In this document: piece after piece, positions 35,391 through 44,102 of the stretch
How positions within the stretch are numbered: position 1 is the stretch's first letter
How the letters are laid out: each line of letters starts with the position of its first letter
From: Nocardioides pocheonensis
Lineage (GTDB): Bacteria > Actinomycetota > Actinomycetes > Propionibacteriales > Nocardioidaceae
DNA length: 64,000 nucleotides
Direction of reading: 5' to 3'
Assembly (NCBI RefSeq): GCF_003725535.1
Contig: NZ_RJSF01000044.1
Coordinates: forward strand, 431,556 to 495,555
Translations under genes and position numbers: made by a program
The notes under the pieces: model-generated
What the model was told of the DNA's origin: nothing
The model's database searches: none
Seen by the model: only the letters and a program-made list of their open reading frames with translations

Positions 35391-36614
35391 ATGCGATCTC
35401 GTTCTGCCTCGGCCCTCGTGGCTGTCGTGCTGGCGGCTCTCGTCGCCGCGCTCGGCCTCGCGCCGACCGCCTCCGCCAGCAGCCGGGCACACCAGAAGCC
35501 GGGCAAGCCGTTGACCGTGATGACCCGCAACCTGTACCTGGGTGCGGACATCAACCGGCCGATCGTCGCGGCACTGACCGCGCAGGGCGCCGGCGGCAGC
35601 GCCCAGGACGTCTTCGTGGCGCTGGCCAACGCCTCCCACCAGACCCGGGCGATCGTCGACCAGACCAACTTCACCGTCCGCGCCCGGCTGCTCGCCAAGG
35701 AGTTCAAGAAGACCCGCCCCGACCTGGTCGGGCTGCAGGAGGTCGCGCTGTGGCGGCACGGCCCGCTCGACACCGACCCGAGCCTGATCGCCGTGCCGAA
35801 CGCCACGGTCGTCGACTACGACTACCTCGACATCCTGCTCAAGGCGCTGCGCAAGAAGGGCCTGCACTACAAGGCCGTCGTGGTGGGCACCCGCGCCGAC
35901 GTGGAGGCGCCCAGCTTCACCGGCGACCCGCGACTCGGCACGATGAGCAGCGACGCCCGCGACGTGCGGCTCACCATGCGCGACGTGATCCTCAAGCGTG
36001 CCAAGAACGACGTGAAGGTGCTCGACACCCACGACGCGCTCTACACGCACAACCTGGCGGTCCCGCTGGCGTCGGTCGGCAAGACGTTCAGCTTCAACCG
36101 CGGCTACCAGTGGGTCGACGTCCGGCACGGCAGCAAGCGGTTCCGGTTCATCAACACGCACCTGGAGTCAGAGCGCTCGGACCTCGCGCTGGCGCAGGCA
36201 CAGGAGCTGATCGCGAACGCGCCGTCGTCGACCCGGACGAACGTCTTCGTCTGCGACTGCAACTCCGACCCGCTCAACCACACGATCAAGACCTACCTCA
36301 ACCCGCCGGACACCCAGCCGCACAGCGCGCCCTACGACTACATCACCGGCCCCGGCGGCTTCACTGACGAGTGGCTGCGCTGGAAGCCGGCCGCCCAGGG
36401 CTGGACCTCCGGCCTCTCCGAGCTGGTCAACGACACGACCGCGGCCGGGTTCAACCACCGGATCGACATGGTCTTCGCCCGCAAGGCCACCGGCGGTGGG
36501 CTGCCCGTCGACAAGGGCTGGGTGACCGGCACCAAGCTCACCGACCGTGACCCGTCGACCGGCCTCTGGCCGTCGGACCACGGCGGTGTCGTGCTGCGGC
36601 TGCGGGGCCTCTGA
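35391..36614 (+). CDS. Secreted endonuclease/exonuclease/phosphatase (EEP) fold enzyme
   Basis: 407 residues from ATG 35391 with GGGAGGGA upstream. A signal peptide (about 1-30) ends 'APTASA'. The EEP fold is clear: Asn in 'TVMTRNLYLGADI', Glu in 'DLVGLQEVALW', 'FINTHLE', the Asp/Asn pair in 'VFVCDCNSDPLN', and the C-terminal 'LWPSDHGGVVLRL' with catalytic Asp-His. Secreted members include DNases, sphingomyelinases and inositol phosphatases; the substrate cannot be chosen from sequence. A strong hairpin follows at 36623. Confidence 0.85.
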   Translation: MRSRSASALVAVVLAALVAALGLAPTASASSRAHQKPGKPLTVMTRNLYLGADINRPIVAALTAQGAGGSAQDVFVALANASHQTRAIVDQTNFTVRARLLAKEFKKTRPDLVGLQEVALWRHGPLDTDPSLIAVPNATVVDYDYLDILLKALRKKGLHYKAVVVGTRADVEAPSFTGDPRLGTMSSDARDVRLTMRDVILKRAKNDVKVLDTHDALYTHNLAVPLASVGKTFSFNRGYQWVDVRHGSKRFRFINTHLESERSDLALAQAQELIANAPSSTRTNVFVCDCNSDPLNHTIKTYLNPPDTQPHSAPYDYITGPGGFTDEWLRWKPAAQGWTSGLSELVNDTTAAGFNHRIDMVFARKATGGGLPVDKGWVTGTKLTDRDPSTGLWPSDHGGVVLRLRGL

Positions 36615-36622
36615 GAGCGCCG

Positions 36623-36663
36623 TCCCTCGCGCGCGGCCGTCCAGAGGGACCGCGCGCGAGGGA
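36623..36663. terminator. Terminator between EEP enzyme and adenylate cyclase
   Basis: TCCCTCGCGCGCGG (36623-36636) and CCGCGCGCGAGGGA (36650-36663) form a perfect 14-bp stem with a 13-nt loop, eight bases after the EEP stop. A CGACTTCT sequence follows. Confidence 0.8.
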
Positions 36664-36684
36664 CGACTTCTCCTGCTCACCGGA

Positions 36685-36802
36685 GGTGGTTTCGAGGCGC
36701 GCCGGCGTGGTTCCTGGGCCTGCCGAAGAGCTCGCACCTCAACCGTCGGAAGGCGGCCGCTGCTGGTTGAGGTGCGGTTGCGCAGCAACCGCCTCGAAAC
36801 CC
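36685..36802. repeat. Family B palindromic repeat at the end of the cyclase gene
   Basis: A left part reads GGTGGTTTCGAGG...CCTCAACC (36685-36744) and a right part is the inverse GGTTGAGGTGCGG...CGCCTCGAAACC (36765-36802). The same arrangement occurs at 53018-53119 and partly at 62558-62671. The cyclase stop codon and its last ~20 codons lie inside the element. Confidence 0.8.
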
Positions 36803-38160
36803 GGTGCGTGGCTCGCGCGGTGGGTGGGACGGTCGGCCGGCACCATCTCGTGCGGCTGCAGGGTGTCCTCGATCGTGACCTCGACCGATTCCGGTACGCC
36901 GGACAGAGTGACGATCTCGCGGCGCCACCCGGGTGACTCCTCGAGTGCCCGCGCGGTGCCGGCGGCCATCAGGATCTGGCCGTCCTTGGCGATGTCGCAG
37001 AGCCGGTGGGAGAGGTTCACCGCGGTGCCGACAGCGGCGTACTCGAGCTGGTCCAGCGTGCCGATCGCACCGACCGCGCACTCACCGGAGGCGATCCCGA
37101 TGCCGGCGCCGAGCGGGGTGTCCGGGGTGGCCCAGCGGGCGGTCACCTCGCGGACCCGGACGAGCATGTCGCGCGCCAGCCGGAGTCCGGCGCGCGTGTG
37201 GTCGGCCCGCGGGAACGGCGCGCCGACCAGCACGAGGGCGCCGTCGCCGGCGAAGTCCTTGACGGTGGCGCCGTACTCCTCGGCCGCCGCGATCACGGCG
37301 GCGTAGTAGTCCTTGAGGACCTCGACCATCCGTTCCGCGCCGTGCCGCTGCGTGTAGGTGGTGAACCCACGCAGGTCGATGCTCACCGCGGTCAGGCTGT
37401 AGATCTCGCACTGCACGTCGTGCGCACCCCGGTGGACGGTCTCCGCGATGCCGGGAGAGAGGTACCGCGCGAGGCTGGTGCGCTCCTCGAACAGCGCCTC
37501 CTGCTGGGTCTCGATGACCAGGTGGTCGAGGTAGGTCTGGCGGGTGATCCACTCGATCGCGAGGTTCACGACCATGCCCGTGACCAGGGCGGTGAGCGGG
37601 ATGAACAGCCCGAGCACCAGGTCCTGGTCGCCGATCGTGCCCTCCCGGTGCCAGGCGACGGTCGTGCCCGCGGCCAGCAGCAGGTACGGCGCGACGCAGG
37701 CGAACGCGAGCACGGGAGGGAGGCGGAACATGGTGAGGCCGAAGTACGCCGCCATCGTGGCGCAGGCGCCCACCACCGCGGGGCTGTGGGTCGGGGCGGT
37801 CATCGCCACGGCCAGGAAGCCGCCGACCAGGTTGGCCAGCCCGGCGGCGGGCAGCAGCAGCCGGTCGCGACCGGTCGCGTGCGTCCATGCCGCGCCGCCG
37901 GCGAGCAGGAGCGCGATCAGCGGGATCAGCCCCAGCGCGAGCCCGCGCAGGTCCACGAGCGCACCGAGGAGCACCGCGAACCAGGCCAGCACGGCCGCGC
38001 CGGCGCCGGCGTACATGGCGAAGCGGGTGAACGGCCGGACGTGCTCGGTGCGCCACCCGTGGTAGTCGCGCTCGATGTCGGGATCGGTGAAGCGCAGGCC
38101 CCCGAGATCAGCCGGCGCGGAGAGCTCCGGACTCATGGTCCAGCCGTCGGGGCGGCGCAT
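36739..38160 (-). CDS. Membrane adenylate/guanylate cyclase (class III)
   Basis: 473 residues from ATG 38160; ATG 38136 is an alternative. The N-terminal half has about six membrane helices. The catalytic domain (about residues 255-430) shows the first metal Asp in 'VSIDLRGFTTYTQRHG', Lys and the second Asp in 'TVKDFAGDGALVLVG', and the transition-state Asn/Arg in 'VGTAVNLSHRL'. The Lys before DFAGD favours ATP, hence cAMP. It follows a cyclic-nucleotide-binding protein gene by 20 bp, a natural partner. The C-terminal tail 'GFEAVAAQPHLNQ' and the stop are encoded by a repeat element, so the end of the protein has been replaced. Confidence 0.87.
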   Translation of the reverse strand: MRRPDGWTMSPELSAPADLGGLRFTDPDIERDYHGWRTEHVRPFTRFAMYAGAGAAVLAWFAVLLGALVDLRGLALGLIPLIALLLAGGAAWTHATGRDRLLLPAAGLANLVGGFLAVAMTAPTHSPAVVGACATMAAYFGLTMFRLPPVLAFACVAPYLLLAAGTTVAWHREGTIGDQDLVLGLFIPLTALVTGMVVNLAIEWITRQTYLDHLVIETQQEALFEERTSLARYLSPGIAETVHRGAHDVQCEIYSLTAVSIDLRGFTTYTQRHGAERMVEVLKDYYAAVIAAAEEYGATVKDFAGDGALVLVGAPFPRADHTRAGLRLARDMLVRVREVTARWATPDTPLGAGIGIASGECAVGAIGTLDQLEYAAVGTAVNLSHRLCDIAKDGQILMAAGTARALEESPGWRREIVTLSGVPESVEVTIEDTLQPHEMVPADRPTHRASHAPGFEAVAAQPHLNQQRPPSDG

Positions 38161-38180
38161 GGTGGGGCCCGGCCCGGGCC

Positions 38181-38609
38181 TCAGCTGCCCTGGTCGCGCG
38201 CGATCCGCTCCTCGACGGCGCCGATGAGGGCGTCGCGGAAGTGCGGGATCTTCGCAGTCAGGGCGGCCACGGTGTCGGTGGTGAAGTGCAGCACCTCGAG
38301 CGGGGTGTCGGCGACGACGGTCGCCGAGCGCAGCTTGTGGTTGACCAGCGCCATCTCGCCGATCACCTCGCCGGCACCCAGGCGGGCGACCTCCTCGCCG
38401 TGGCGGCGCACCGAGACCTCGCCGGAGAGGATCAGGTAGGCCTTGTCGGCCGGCTGCTGCTCGACCATCAGAGCCCAGTGCTCGGGCACCGTGAGGTACC
38501 GCGCGTGCTCGACCACCTCGTGGATCTCGTCGTCGGTGAAGTCCTGGAACCGGTTCACCCGGGCCAGCTTCTCGATTCGCTGCTGTTCGGCGGACTGCCT
38601 GCCATGCAT
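38181..38609 (-). CDS. Stand-alone cyclic nucleotide-binding domain protein
   Basis: 142 residues from ATG 38609 with GAGAAAGG upstream. It is a single cNMP-binding barrel: 'VEQQPADKAYLILSGEVSVR', 'VARLGAGEVIGEMALVNHKL' (phosphate-binding cassette G-E-M-A-L, Arg supplied by 'LRSATVVADT'). No DNA-binding HTH follows, so it is not a Crp-type regulator. It is upstream in the same operon as the membrane cyclase, and probably reports cAMP made by that enzyme to another protein. Confidence 0.85.
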   Translation of the reverse strand: MHGRQSAEQQRIEKLARVNRFQDFTDDEIHEVVEHARYLTVPEHWALMVEQQPADKAYLILSGEVSVRRHGEEVARLGAGEVIGEMALVNHKLRSATVVADTPLEVLHFTTDTVAALTAKIPHFRDALIGAVEERIARDQGS

Positions 38610-38741
38610 GCACAGGGCCTTTCTCGCGTCGACCACACCTCGGCCGAGAAGGTCCCCTCCCCGCTCACGATTGTCGGCGGTCCCGAGGCCGATGTCCATG
38701 ACCCGTCCGTGTGACCTCGACCAGGAGTACCTTGAGCGGCC

Positions 38742-40106
38742 ATGACCGATCACGCATCCGGAGTGCCCGTCGGGCGGGTCTGCATCGTGGGTGCCGGCTC
38801 GTCCGGGATCACCGCCGCGCAGGTGCTGCACGCCCGCGGCGTGGACTTCGACTGCTTCGAGCTCGGCAGCGAGGTCGGCGGGAACTGGCGCTACGACAAC
38901 GACAACCAGCTGTCCTCGGCGTACGAGTCGCTGCACATCAACACCTCGCGGCAGCTGATGGAGTACGCCGCCTACCCGATGCCCGCCGACCTCCCCGACT
39001 ACCCCAACCACCGCCAGATCGCGGCCTACTTCGACGACTTCGTCGACCACTTCGGCTTCCGCGACCGGATCCGGTTCCGCACCGAGGTGGTGAAGGTGGC
39101 GCCGGTGGTTTCGGCAGGCTCAACCACCCCGAGCGGGTACGACGTGACGGTCCGCCCGGTCGGTGGGGAGCCGGAGACGCGGCGCTACCAGCAGGTGATC
39201 GTCGCCAACGGCCACCACTGGGACCCGCGCTGGCCCGAGCCCGGCTTCCCGGGGGCGGACTCGTTCCCGGGGCTGCAGCTGCACGCCCACCACTACCGCA
39301 CGCCCGAGCCGTTGATCGGCAAGCGCGTGCTCGTGCTCGGCATCGGCAACTCGGCCTGCGACATCGCCGTGGAGTCCTCGCGGGTGGCGGCCTCGACCGA
39401 CCTGGCGATGCGGCGTGGCGCGCACATCGTGCCGAAGTACCTGCTCGGCGTGCCCACCGACCGGCTCACCGACTCCCCGATCGCGCGCGCCCCGCTGTGG
39501 GTGCAGCAGACCGTGATGGGCGCGCTGCTGCGCGTCACCCAGGGCAGGGTCACCGACTACGGGCTGCCGGAGCCGGACCACTCCGTGCTGCACGCCCACC
39601 CGACGGTCAGCCAGGACCTGCTCAACCGGCTCGGCCACGGCGACATCACGGTGCGGCCGAACATCGACCGGTTCGAGGGCGCGAAGGTCTTCTTCACCGA
39701 CGGCTCGTCCGGCGAGTACGACGTCGTCGTGTACTGCACCGGCTACCGGGTCAGGTTCCCGTTCCTCGACTCCACCGTCGTCGCCGCGGAGGACAACCAC
39801 GTGGCGCTCTACCGCCGCGTGGTCGACCCGGACCATCCCGGGCTCTACTTCCTCGGGCTGATCCAGCCCCTCGGCGCGATCATGCCGCTCGCCGAGGCCC
39901 AGGCCCACTGGGTGGCCGACCTGGTCACCGGGGTCGGCGTGCTGCCGTCGCCGGGCGAGATGCGCCGGGAGATCGCGGCGTACGACCGGCGGCTGCGCAA
40001 GCGGTTCGTGGCGTCGAAGCGGCACACCATCGAGGTCGACTTCCACGCCTACCGCGCCGAGATCGAGCGCGAGCGCAAGCGTTCGCGCCGCCGCGCCGGG
40101 AGGTAG
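38742..40106 (+). CDS. Flavin-containing monooxygenase
   Basis: 454 residues. The FAD loop is 'VCIVGAGSSGITAAQVLHAR', the FMO/BVMO fingerprint is 'FPGLQLHAHHYR' and the NADPH loop is 'VLVLGIGNSACDIAVES'. It oxygenates N, S or ketone groups with NADPH and O2. Between the two domains, residues 121-129 ('VVSAGSTTP') come from an intact 25-bp palindromic repeat (39104-39128) inserted in frame. It is divergent from the cNMP-binding/cyclase operon. Confidence 0.87.
   Translation: MTDHASGVPVGRVCIVGAGSSGITAAQVLHARGVDFDCFELGSEVGGNWRYDNDNQLSSAYESLHINTSRQLMEYAAYPMPADLPDYPNHRQIAAYFDDFVDHFGFRDRIRFRTEVVKVAPVVSAGSTTPSGYDVTVRPVGGEPETRRYQQVIVANGHHWDPRWPEPGFPGADSFPGLQLHAHHYRTPEPLIGKRVLVLGIGNSACDIAVESSRVAASTDLAMRRGAHIVPKYLLGVPTDRLTDSPIARAPLWVQQTVMGALLRVTQGRVTDYGLPEPDHSVLHAHPTVSQDLLNRLGHGDITVRPNIDRFEGAKVFFTDGSSGEYDVVVYCTGYRVRFPFLDSTVVAAEDNHVALYRRVVDPDHPGLYFLGLIQPLGAIMPLAEAQAHWVADLVTGVGVLPSPGEMRREIAAYDRRLRKRFVASKRHTIEVDFHAYRAEIERERKRSRRRAGR
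39104..39128. repeat. Family A 25-bp palindromic repeat inside the monooxygenase gene
   Basis: Full copy of the unit, core GGTTTCGGCAGGCTCAACC with terminal GGTGG/CCACC inverted ends. It is read in frame as VVSAGSTT and lies in a surface linker, so the enzyme is probably intact. Confidence 0.9.
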
Positions 40107-40111
40107 TCGGG

Positions 40112-40684
40112 TCAGGTCCCGCCGTGGAACACGCCGGTGCGGCCGCCGTACAGGGCGAAGCCGAGCGACACGACCAGCAGCACCAGCCAGGCACGCTCGA
40201 GGAACCGCACGGTCATATCGCGCTGCGTCGGCGTCGGCGACGCGACCGAGCGGTGCAGGACCAGCAGCACCACGCCGCTGAACGCCAGGCCGATCAGCGC
40301 AGCGAGCCCACCCCACGCCCATCCGACGCTGAGCGGCTCGCCGACCAGGGCGCCGGTGCCGAACTCGTGCTCGACGCCGCCGAAGCGGGAGGGCAGCACG
40401 AACATGCTCAGCCCGATCCACGCGCCCAGCAGCAGGCCCCGTCGGCGGCGCTGGTCGGCGGAGAGCCGCCCGCGCTCGTGCCAGCTGACCATCACGAGGA
40501 CCCACGGGGGAGCGGCCACCATCCAGCCGATCAGCCGCCAGCCGAGCTCGGTCGTCGGCGTCTTCAGCAGCTGCATCGCGACGTCCTCGCCGAACCTCAG
40601 CCCCACGACGGCGAACAGCACCGCGGACACGACCAGGGCGACCACGAACCGGCGGCGGTCGGCGCGGTCCTCGCCGTCGGTCAC
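40112..40684 (-). CDS. Hypothetical membrane protein
   Basis: 190 residues from GTG 40684; GTG 40693 would add three. Four hydrophobic helices: 'FVVALVVSAVLFAVVGL', 'LIGWMVAAPPWVLVMVSW', 'LLLGAWIGLSMFVL', and a C-terminal pair around 'GLAALIGLAFSGVVLLVL' and 'AWLVLLVVSLGFALY'. Loops are short and charged. No family is recognised. It is convergent with the monooxygenase and divergent from the AfsR-like gene. Confidence 0.6.
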   Translation of the reverse strand: MTDGEDRADRRRFVVALVVSAVLFAVVGLRFGEDVAMQLLKTPTTELGWRLIGWMVAAPPWVLVMVSWHERGRLSADQRRRRGLLLGAWIGLSMFVLPSRFGGVEHEFGTGALVGEPLSVGWAWGGLAALIGLAFSGVVLLVLHRSVASPTPTQRDMTVRFLERAWLVLLVVSLGFALYGGRTGVFHGGT

Positions 40685-40812
40685 GGCCCTCACCCCGGCT
40701 CTCCTGCTCGCGTGCTGCGTCGTGGTCACCCGGCGAATGTACTGGTGCACGTGCGGGCCACCCGAATCGAAACCAGCGGCGCCGCCGGTGGGGCCCTCCC
40801 TAGACTGACGCG

Positions 40813-43800
40813 GTGCCGATCGTCCTGACGCTGCTCGACGGCGTTCTCTGGCAGGGCGTCCCCGTCGTCGGCGACCGCCCTCAGGCACTGCTCGCTGCGC
40901 TGGCGGACGGCCACGCCGCGCGAGCCGAGCGGCTGGTCGAGCAGGTCTGGGCCGACGACCCGCCCGCGAGCCCGGCCAAGGCGCTGCAGGTGCTGGTCTC
41001 CCGCACGCGCAGCCTGTGCGGCCCCGAGGCCATCGTCCGCGCCGGCGACGGCTACCGGCTCGGGCTCGAGCCCGGCGAGGTCGACGTGCTGGCCGTCCGC
41101 GCCGAGACCGCGGCCGCCCGCGGATCCCTCGACTCCGACCCGGCCTCGGCAGGAGCGCACGCGCGGACGGCGCTCGCGCTCGGGGACGGGCTCGCGGTCG
41201 CGCCTGCGGAGGCCGGCCCCCTCGCCGACGTACGCCGTGCCGCTCTGCGCGACCTCGGCGCCGCGCGCCGCGTGCTCGCCCAGGCCTCGAGCCGGTGCGG
41301 CGCGCACGCCGAGGCGCTGCCGGCGCTCGAGGAGGCCGTCGCCGCGCAGCCCGACGACGAGTCCGTGCTGGCCGACCTGTTGCGGAGCCTGGCCGCGGTG
41401 CGCGGGGCAGCCGCCGCGCTCGAGCGCTTCGAGACCTACCGGGCCGACCTGCGTGACCGGCTCGGCGCCGACCCGGGCCCGGCGCTCCAGCGGCTGCACC
41501 ACGAGCTGCTCAGCCTCGACAACCCGGTCCGCGACGGCGTGCACTTCGAGGCCACCTCGCTGCTCGGCCGCGGCGAGGACATCCGCCGGCTGCGGGCGGC
41601 GATGGTCGCGTCGCGCGTGGTCTCGATCGTGGGCGCGGGTGGCCTGGGGAAGACCCGGCTGGCGCACGTGGTCGGCCGCGACGCGGTGCAGCCGGTCGTG
41701 CACTTCGTCGAGCTGGTCGGGGTCACGGCTCCGGACGACGTGGTCGGTGAGATCGGATCCGCGCTCGGCGTACGCGACTCGGTGAGCGGGCGACGCACGC
41801 TCACCCCGGAGCAGCGCGCCGACGTGCGCGGGCGGATCGCCCAGCACCTCGACCAGGCACCCAGCCTGTTGATCCTCGACAACTGCGAGCACGTCGTGGA
41901 GGCAGTGGCCGACCTCGTCGCCTACCTGGTCGCGACCACGCGCGAGCTCCGGGTGCTCACCACCACGCGGGCGCCGCTGGCGATCGCGGCGGAGCGCGTC
42001 TACCCCCTCGGTGAGCTCGGCACCGCCGACGCCTCGGAGCTGTTCGTCCAGCGCGCCGTCGCCGCACGACCCGACGTGGTGCTCGACGAGACCGTGGTCG
42101 CCGACATCGTGCAGCGGCTGGACGGCCTCCCACTCGCAATCGAGCTGGCGGCGGCCAAGGTGCGCGCGATGTCCGTGGCCGACATCGCGCGCCGGCTGGA
42201 GGACCGGTTCACGCTCCTGCGCGGCGGCGACCGCAGCGCACCCGACCGCCACCAGACCCTGCTGGCGGTCATCGACTGGTCGTGGAACCTCCTCGACGAC
42301 GCCGAGCGGCGCGCGCTGCGCTGGCTCTCCACGTTCCACGACGGGTTCACCCTCGAGGCGGCCGAGAGCCTGCTCGGACCGGCCGCGCTGGACTCCGTGC
42401 ACACCCTGACCAACCAGTCCCTGCTGGCTCTTCTCGAGAGCGACGCCGGCGTCCGCTACCGGATGCTCGAGACCGTTCGCGAGTTCGGCCGGATGCGGCT
42501 GCTCGACGCCGGTGAGGAGCGCGAGGCGCGGGACGCCCACCGGGCCTGGGCGGTGGCGTACGCCGACCGGTACGCCCGCACGCTGGTGAGCGAGGACCAG
42601 TTCGCCGCGGTCGACGCCGTCCGCGCCGAGGAGAACAACCTCGCCGACGTCCTGCGCGAGGCGCTCGCGACCGGTGACGCGGCGACCGTCGTCCAGGTGC
42701 TGGCGACGCTCGGCACCTACTGGATGATCCTGGGCGACCACCCCCGCATCTACGTGCTCGCCGAGGCGGTGTGCGAGGTCCTCGGCGGCTGGTCGCCGCC
42801 CGCAGACGTGGCCGACGCCGCCCGGGTCGCGCTCTCGGTGACGGTGAACAACGCGGTGATCGGCGAGGGGGCGCAGGCCGAGAAGCTGCGCGCGGTGCTG
42901 CGGGAGCTCGGGCCGGGCGACAGCGACCCGCGGATCGCCGCCCAGGTCACGATCATGCAGGACTTCGAGCCGACCCAGAGCGAGGCCTTCATCGAGCGGC
43001 TCCACGGGTACGCCGCCGGCGGCGACCGCCACCTCGCCATGGCCGCCCTGCTCTGGCTCGGCTTCGCCCTGGAGAACATGGGCGATCCGTCCGGCGCGAT
43101 GCGGGCCGTCGAGGACGCGCTGCTCCGCGTCGACCCGCGTGACGGTCCCTGGACCCGGGCGATCCTGCACACCCAGGCCGGTCAGCTCGCGATGCAGCTC
43201 GGCCGGGTGGACGAGGCGCTCGTGCACGCCCGTGAGGCACTGCCCGTGCTCGAGCGCCTGGGTGCGGTCGACGACGCGCTCCAGCTGCGGTCGCTGATGG
43301 TGCTCGCCGCGATCTGGGCGGGCGAGCTGGACGAGGCCGAGCGCGAGATCGGTCTGCTCAACGAGGTGCGCGACATCGACTCCGTCTTCGGCGGCCAGCT
43401 GATCGGCTACCTCGGCGCGGCCGAGCTGGCCCTCGCGCGCGACCAGGCCGAGGCGGGTCTGGCGTTCTACCGGTCGGCGGTGGCGAGGGTCCGGGACTTC
43501 CAGTTCCCCGGGCTGGAGCTCACCGGCCTGGAGCCCTGGGTGCTGTTCGGCGAGGCGGCCGCGCTCGCGGCGCACGCGCATCACGCGTCGCGCGACGACG
43601 AGTTCGGTCTCGCGCTGTTCGAGTCCGTGCGCAGCCGGGTCGGGGGCGTCCTCGACCCGGCGTACCCCTACCGCGACTACCCCGTCTGCGGCGTGGTCTT
43701 CATCGCCCTGGGCCTGTGGGGCCTGCGCACCGGCGCGCTCCCCGAGGACGAGGCGATCCGGCTCCTCGTGCTCGCCGACGGGTTCGCCTACAACCGCAGC

Positions 43801-43947
43801 CTGCCGACGCTCTCGTGGGAGCGGGCGGCGGCCGCCGCCGACGAGCGGGCGCCGGGCGTGCTGGCGACGATCGAGGCCGAGTACGCCGGACGCCGAGGCC
43901 CTGACCTCCTCGAGGAGGCCAGGGCCGTGGTGGCGTCGATCGTCTGA
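40813..43947 (+). CDS. AfsR/SARP-type regulator with NB-ARC ATPase and TPR domains
   Basis: 1044 residues from GTG 40813. The N-terminal ~90 residues are an OmpR-like DNA-binding domain ('RLVEQVWADDPPASPAKALQ'), and ~95-235 is the bacterial transcriptional activation domain with 'RLGADPGPALQRLHHELL'. An NB-ARC/STAND ATPase follows: P-loop 'IVGAGGLGKTRLA' at 270-282, 'LLILDNCEHV' as Walker B, and 'GLPLAIELAA'. The C-terminal ~400 residues are TPR-like helical repeats. It is a large signal-integrating activator, as in antibiotic regulators; the neighbouring DrrAB-type exporter is a possible target. Confidence 0.9.
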   Translation: MPIVLTLLDGVLWQGVPVVGDRPQALLAALADGHAARAERLVEQVWADDPPASPAKALQVLVSRTRSLCGPEAIVRAGDGYRLGLEPGEVDVLAVRAETAAARGSLDSDPASAGAHARTALALGDGLAVAPAEAGPLADVRRAALRDLGAARRVLAQASSRCGAHAEALPALEEAVAAQPDDESVLADLLRSLAAVRGAAAALERFETYRADLRDRLGADPGPALQRLHHELLSLDNPVRDGVHFEATSLLGRGEDIRRLRAAMVASRVVSIVGAGGLGKTRLAHVVGRDAVQPVVHFVELVGVTAPDDVVGEIGSALGVRDSVSGRRTLTPEQRADVRGRIAQHLDQAPSLLILDNCEHVVEAVADLVAYLVATTRELRVLTTTRAPLAIAAERVYPLGELGTADASELFVQRAVAARPDVVLDETVVADIVQRLDGLPLAIELAAAKVRAMSVADIARRLEDRFTLLRGGDRSAPDRHQTLLAVIDWSWNLLDDAERRALRWLSTFHDGFTLEAAESLLGPAALDSVHTLTNQSLLALLESDAGVRYRMLETVREFGRMRLLDAGEEREARDAHRAWAVAYADRYARTLVSEDQFAAVDAVRAEENNLADVLREALATGDAATVVQVLATLGTYWMILGDHPRIYVLAEAVCEVLGGWSPPADVADAARVALSVTVNNAVIGEGAQAEKLRAVLRELGPGDSDPRIAAQVTIMQDFEPTQSEAFIERLHGYAAGGDRHLAMAALLWLGFALENMGDPSGAMRAVEDALLRVDPRDGPWTRAILHTQAGQLAMQLGRVDEALVHAREALPVLERLGAVDDALQLRSLMVLAAIWAGELDEAEREIGLLNEVRDIDSVFGGQLIGYLGAAELALARDQAEAGLAFYRSAVARVRDFQFPGLELTGLEPWVLFGEAAALAAHAHHASRDDEFGLALFESVRSRVGGVLDPAYPYRDYPVCGVVFIALGLWGLRTGALPEDEAIRLLVLADGFAYNRSLPTLSWERAAAAADERAPGVLATIEAEYAGRRGPDLLEEARAVVASIV

Positions 43948-43966
43948 TCGGGGTCGGCGGGCTCGC

Positions 43967-43991
43967 CGTGGTTTCGGCAGGCTCAACCACC
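43967..43991. repeat. Family A 25-bp palindromic repeat, intergenic
   Basis: A copy differing from the consensus only in the first base, 20 bp after the AfsR-like stop. Confidence 0.85.
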
Positions 43992-44001
43992 CGGTGGCTC
44001 A

Positions 44002-44060
44002 GGTTTCGAGCCGCCGTTCGCCCGGGCTCGCGAGCTCGCCCGAGCGAGGCTTCCTCAACC
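44002..44060. repeat. Degenerate family B repeat, intergenic
   Basis: GGTTTCGAG at the left and CCTCAACC at the right match the ends of family B, with a different GC-rich middle. It follows the family A copy at 43967 directly. Confidence 0.55.
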
Positions 44061-44070
44061 TCTTCGCGTC

Positions 44071-44099
44071 GCGAGCCTGCTCGTGCCTCGCAGGCTCGC
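44071..44099. terminator. Terminator hairpin between AfsR-like gene and ABC permease
   Basis: GCGAGCCTGC (44071-44080) and GCAGGCTCGC (44090-44099) pair perfectly over 10 bp with a 9-nt loop, three bases past the permease stop. It probably serves the minus-strand operon. Confidence 0.6.
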
Positions 44100-44102
44100 G
44101 GC

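Noticed and set aside
40726..43986. 1086-codon minus-strand frame opposite the AfsR-like gene
   Set aside because: Opposite strand has a P-loop, DNA-binding domain and TPRs; the frame is a third-position GC shadow.
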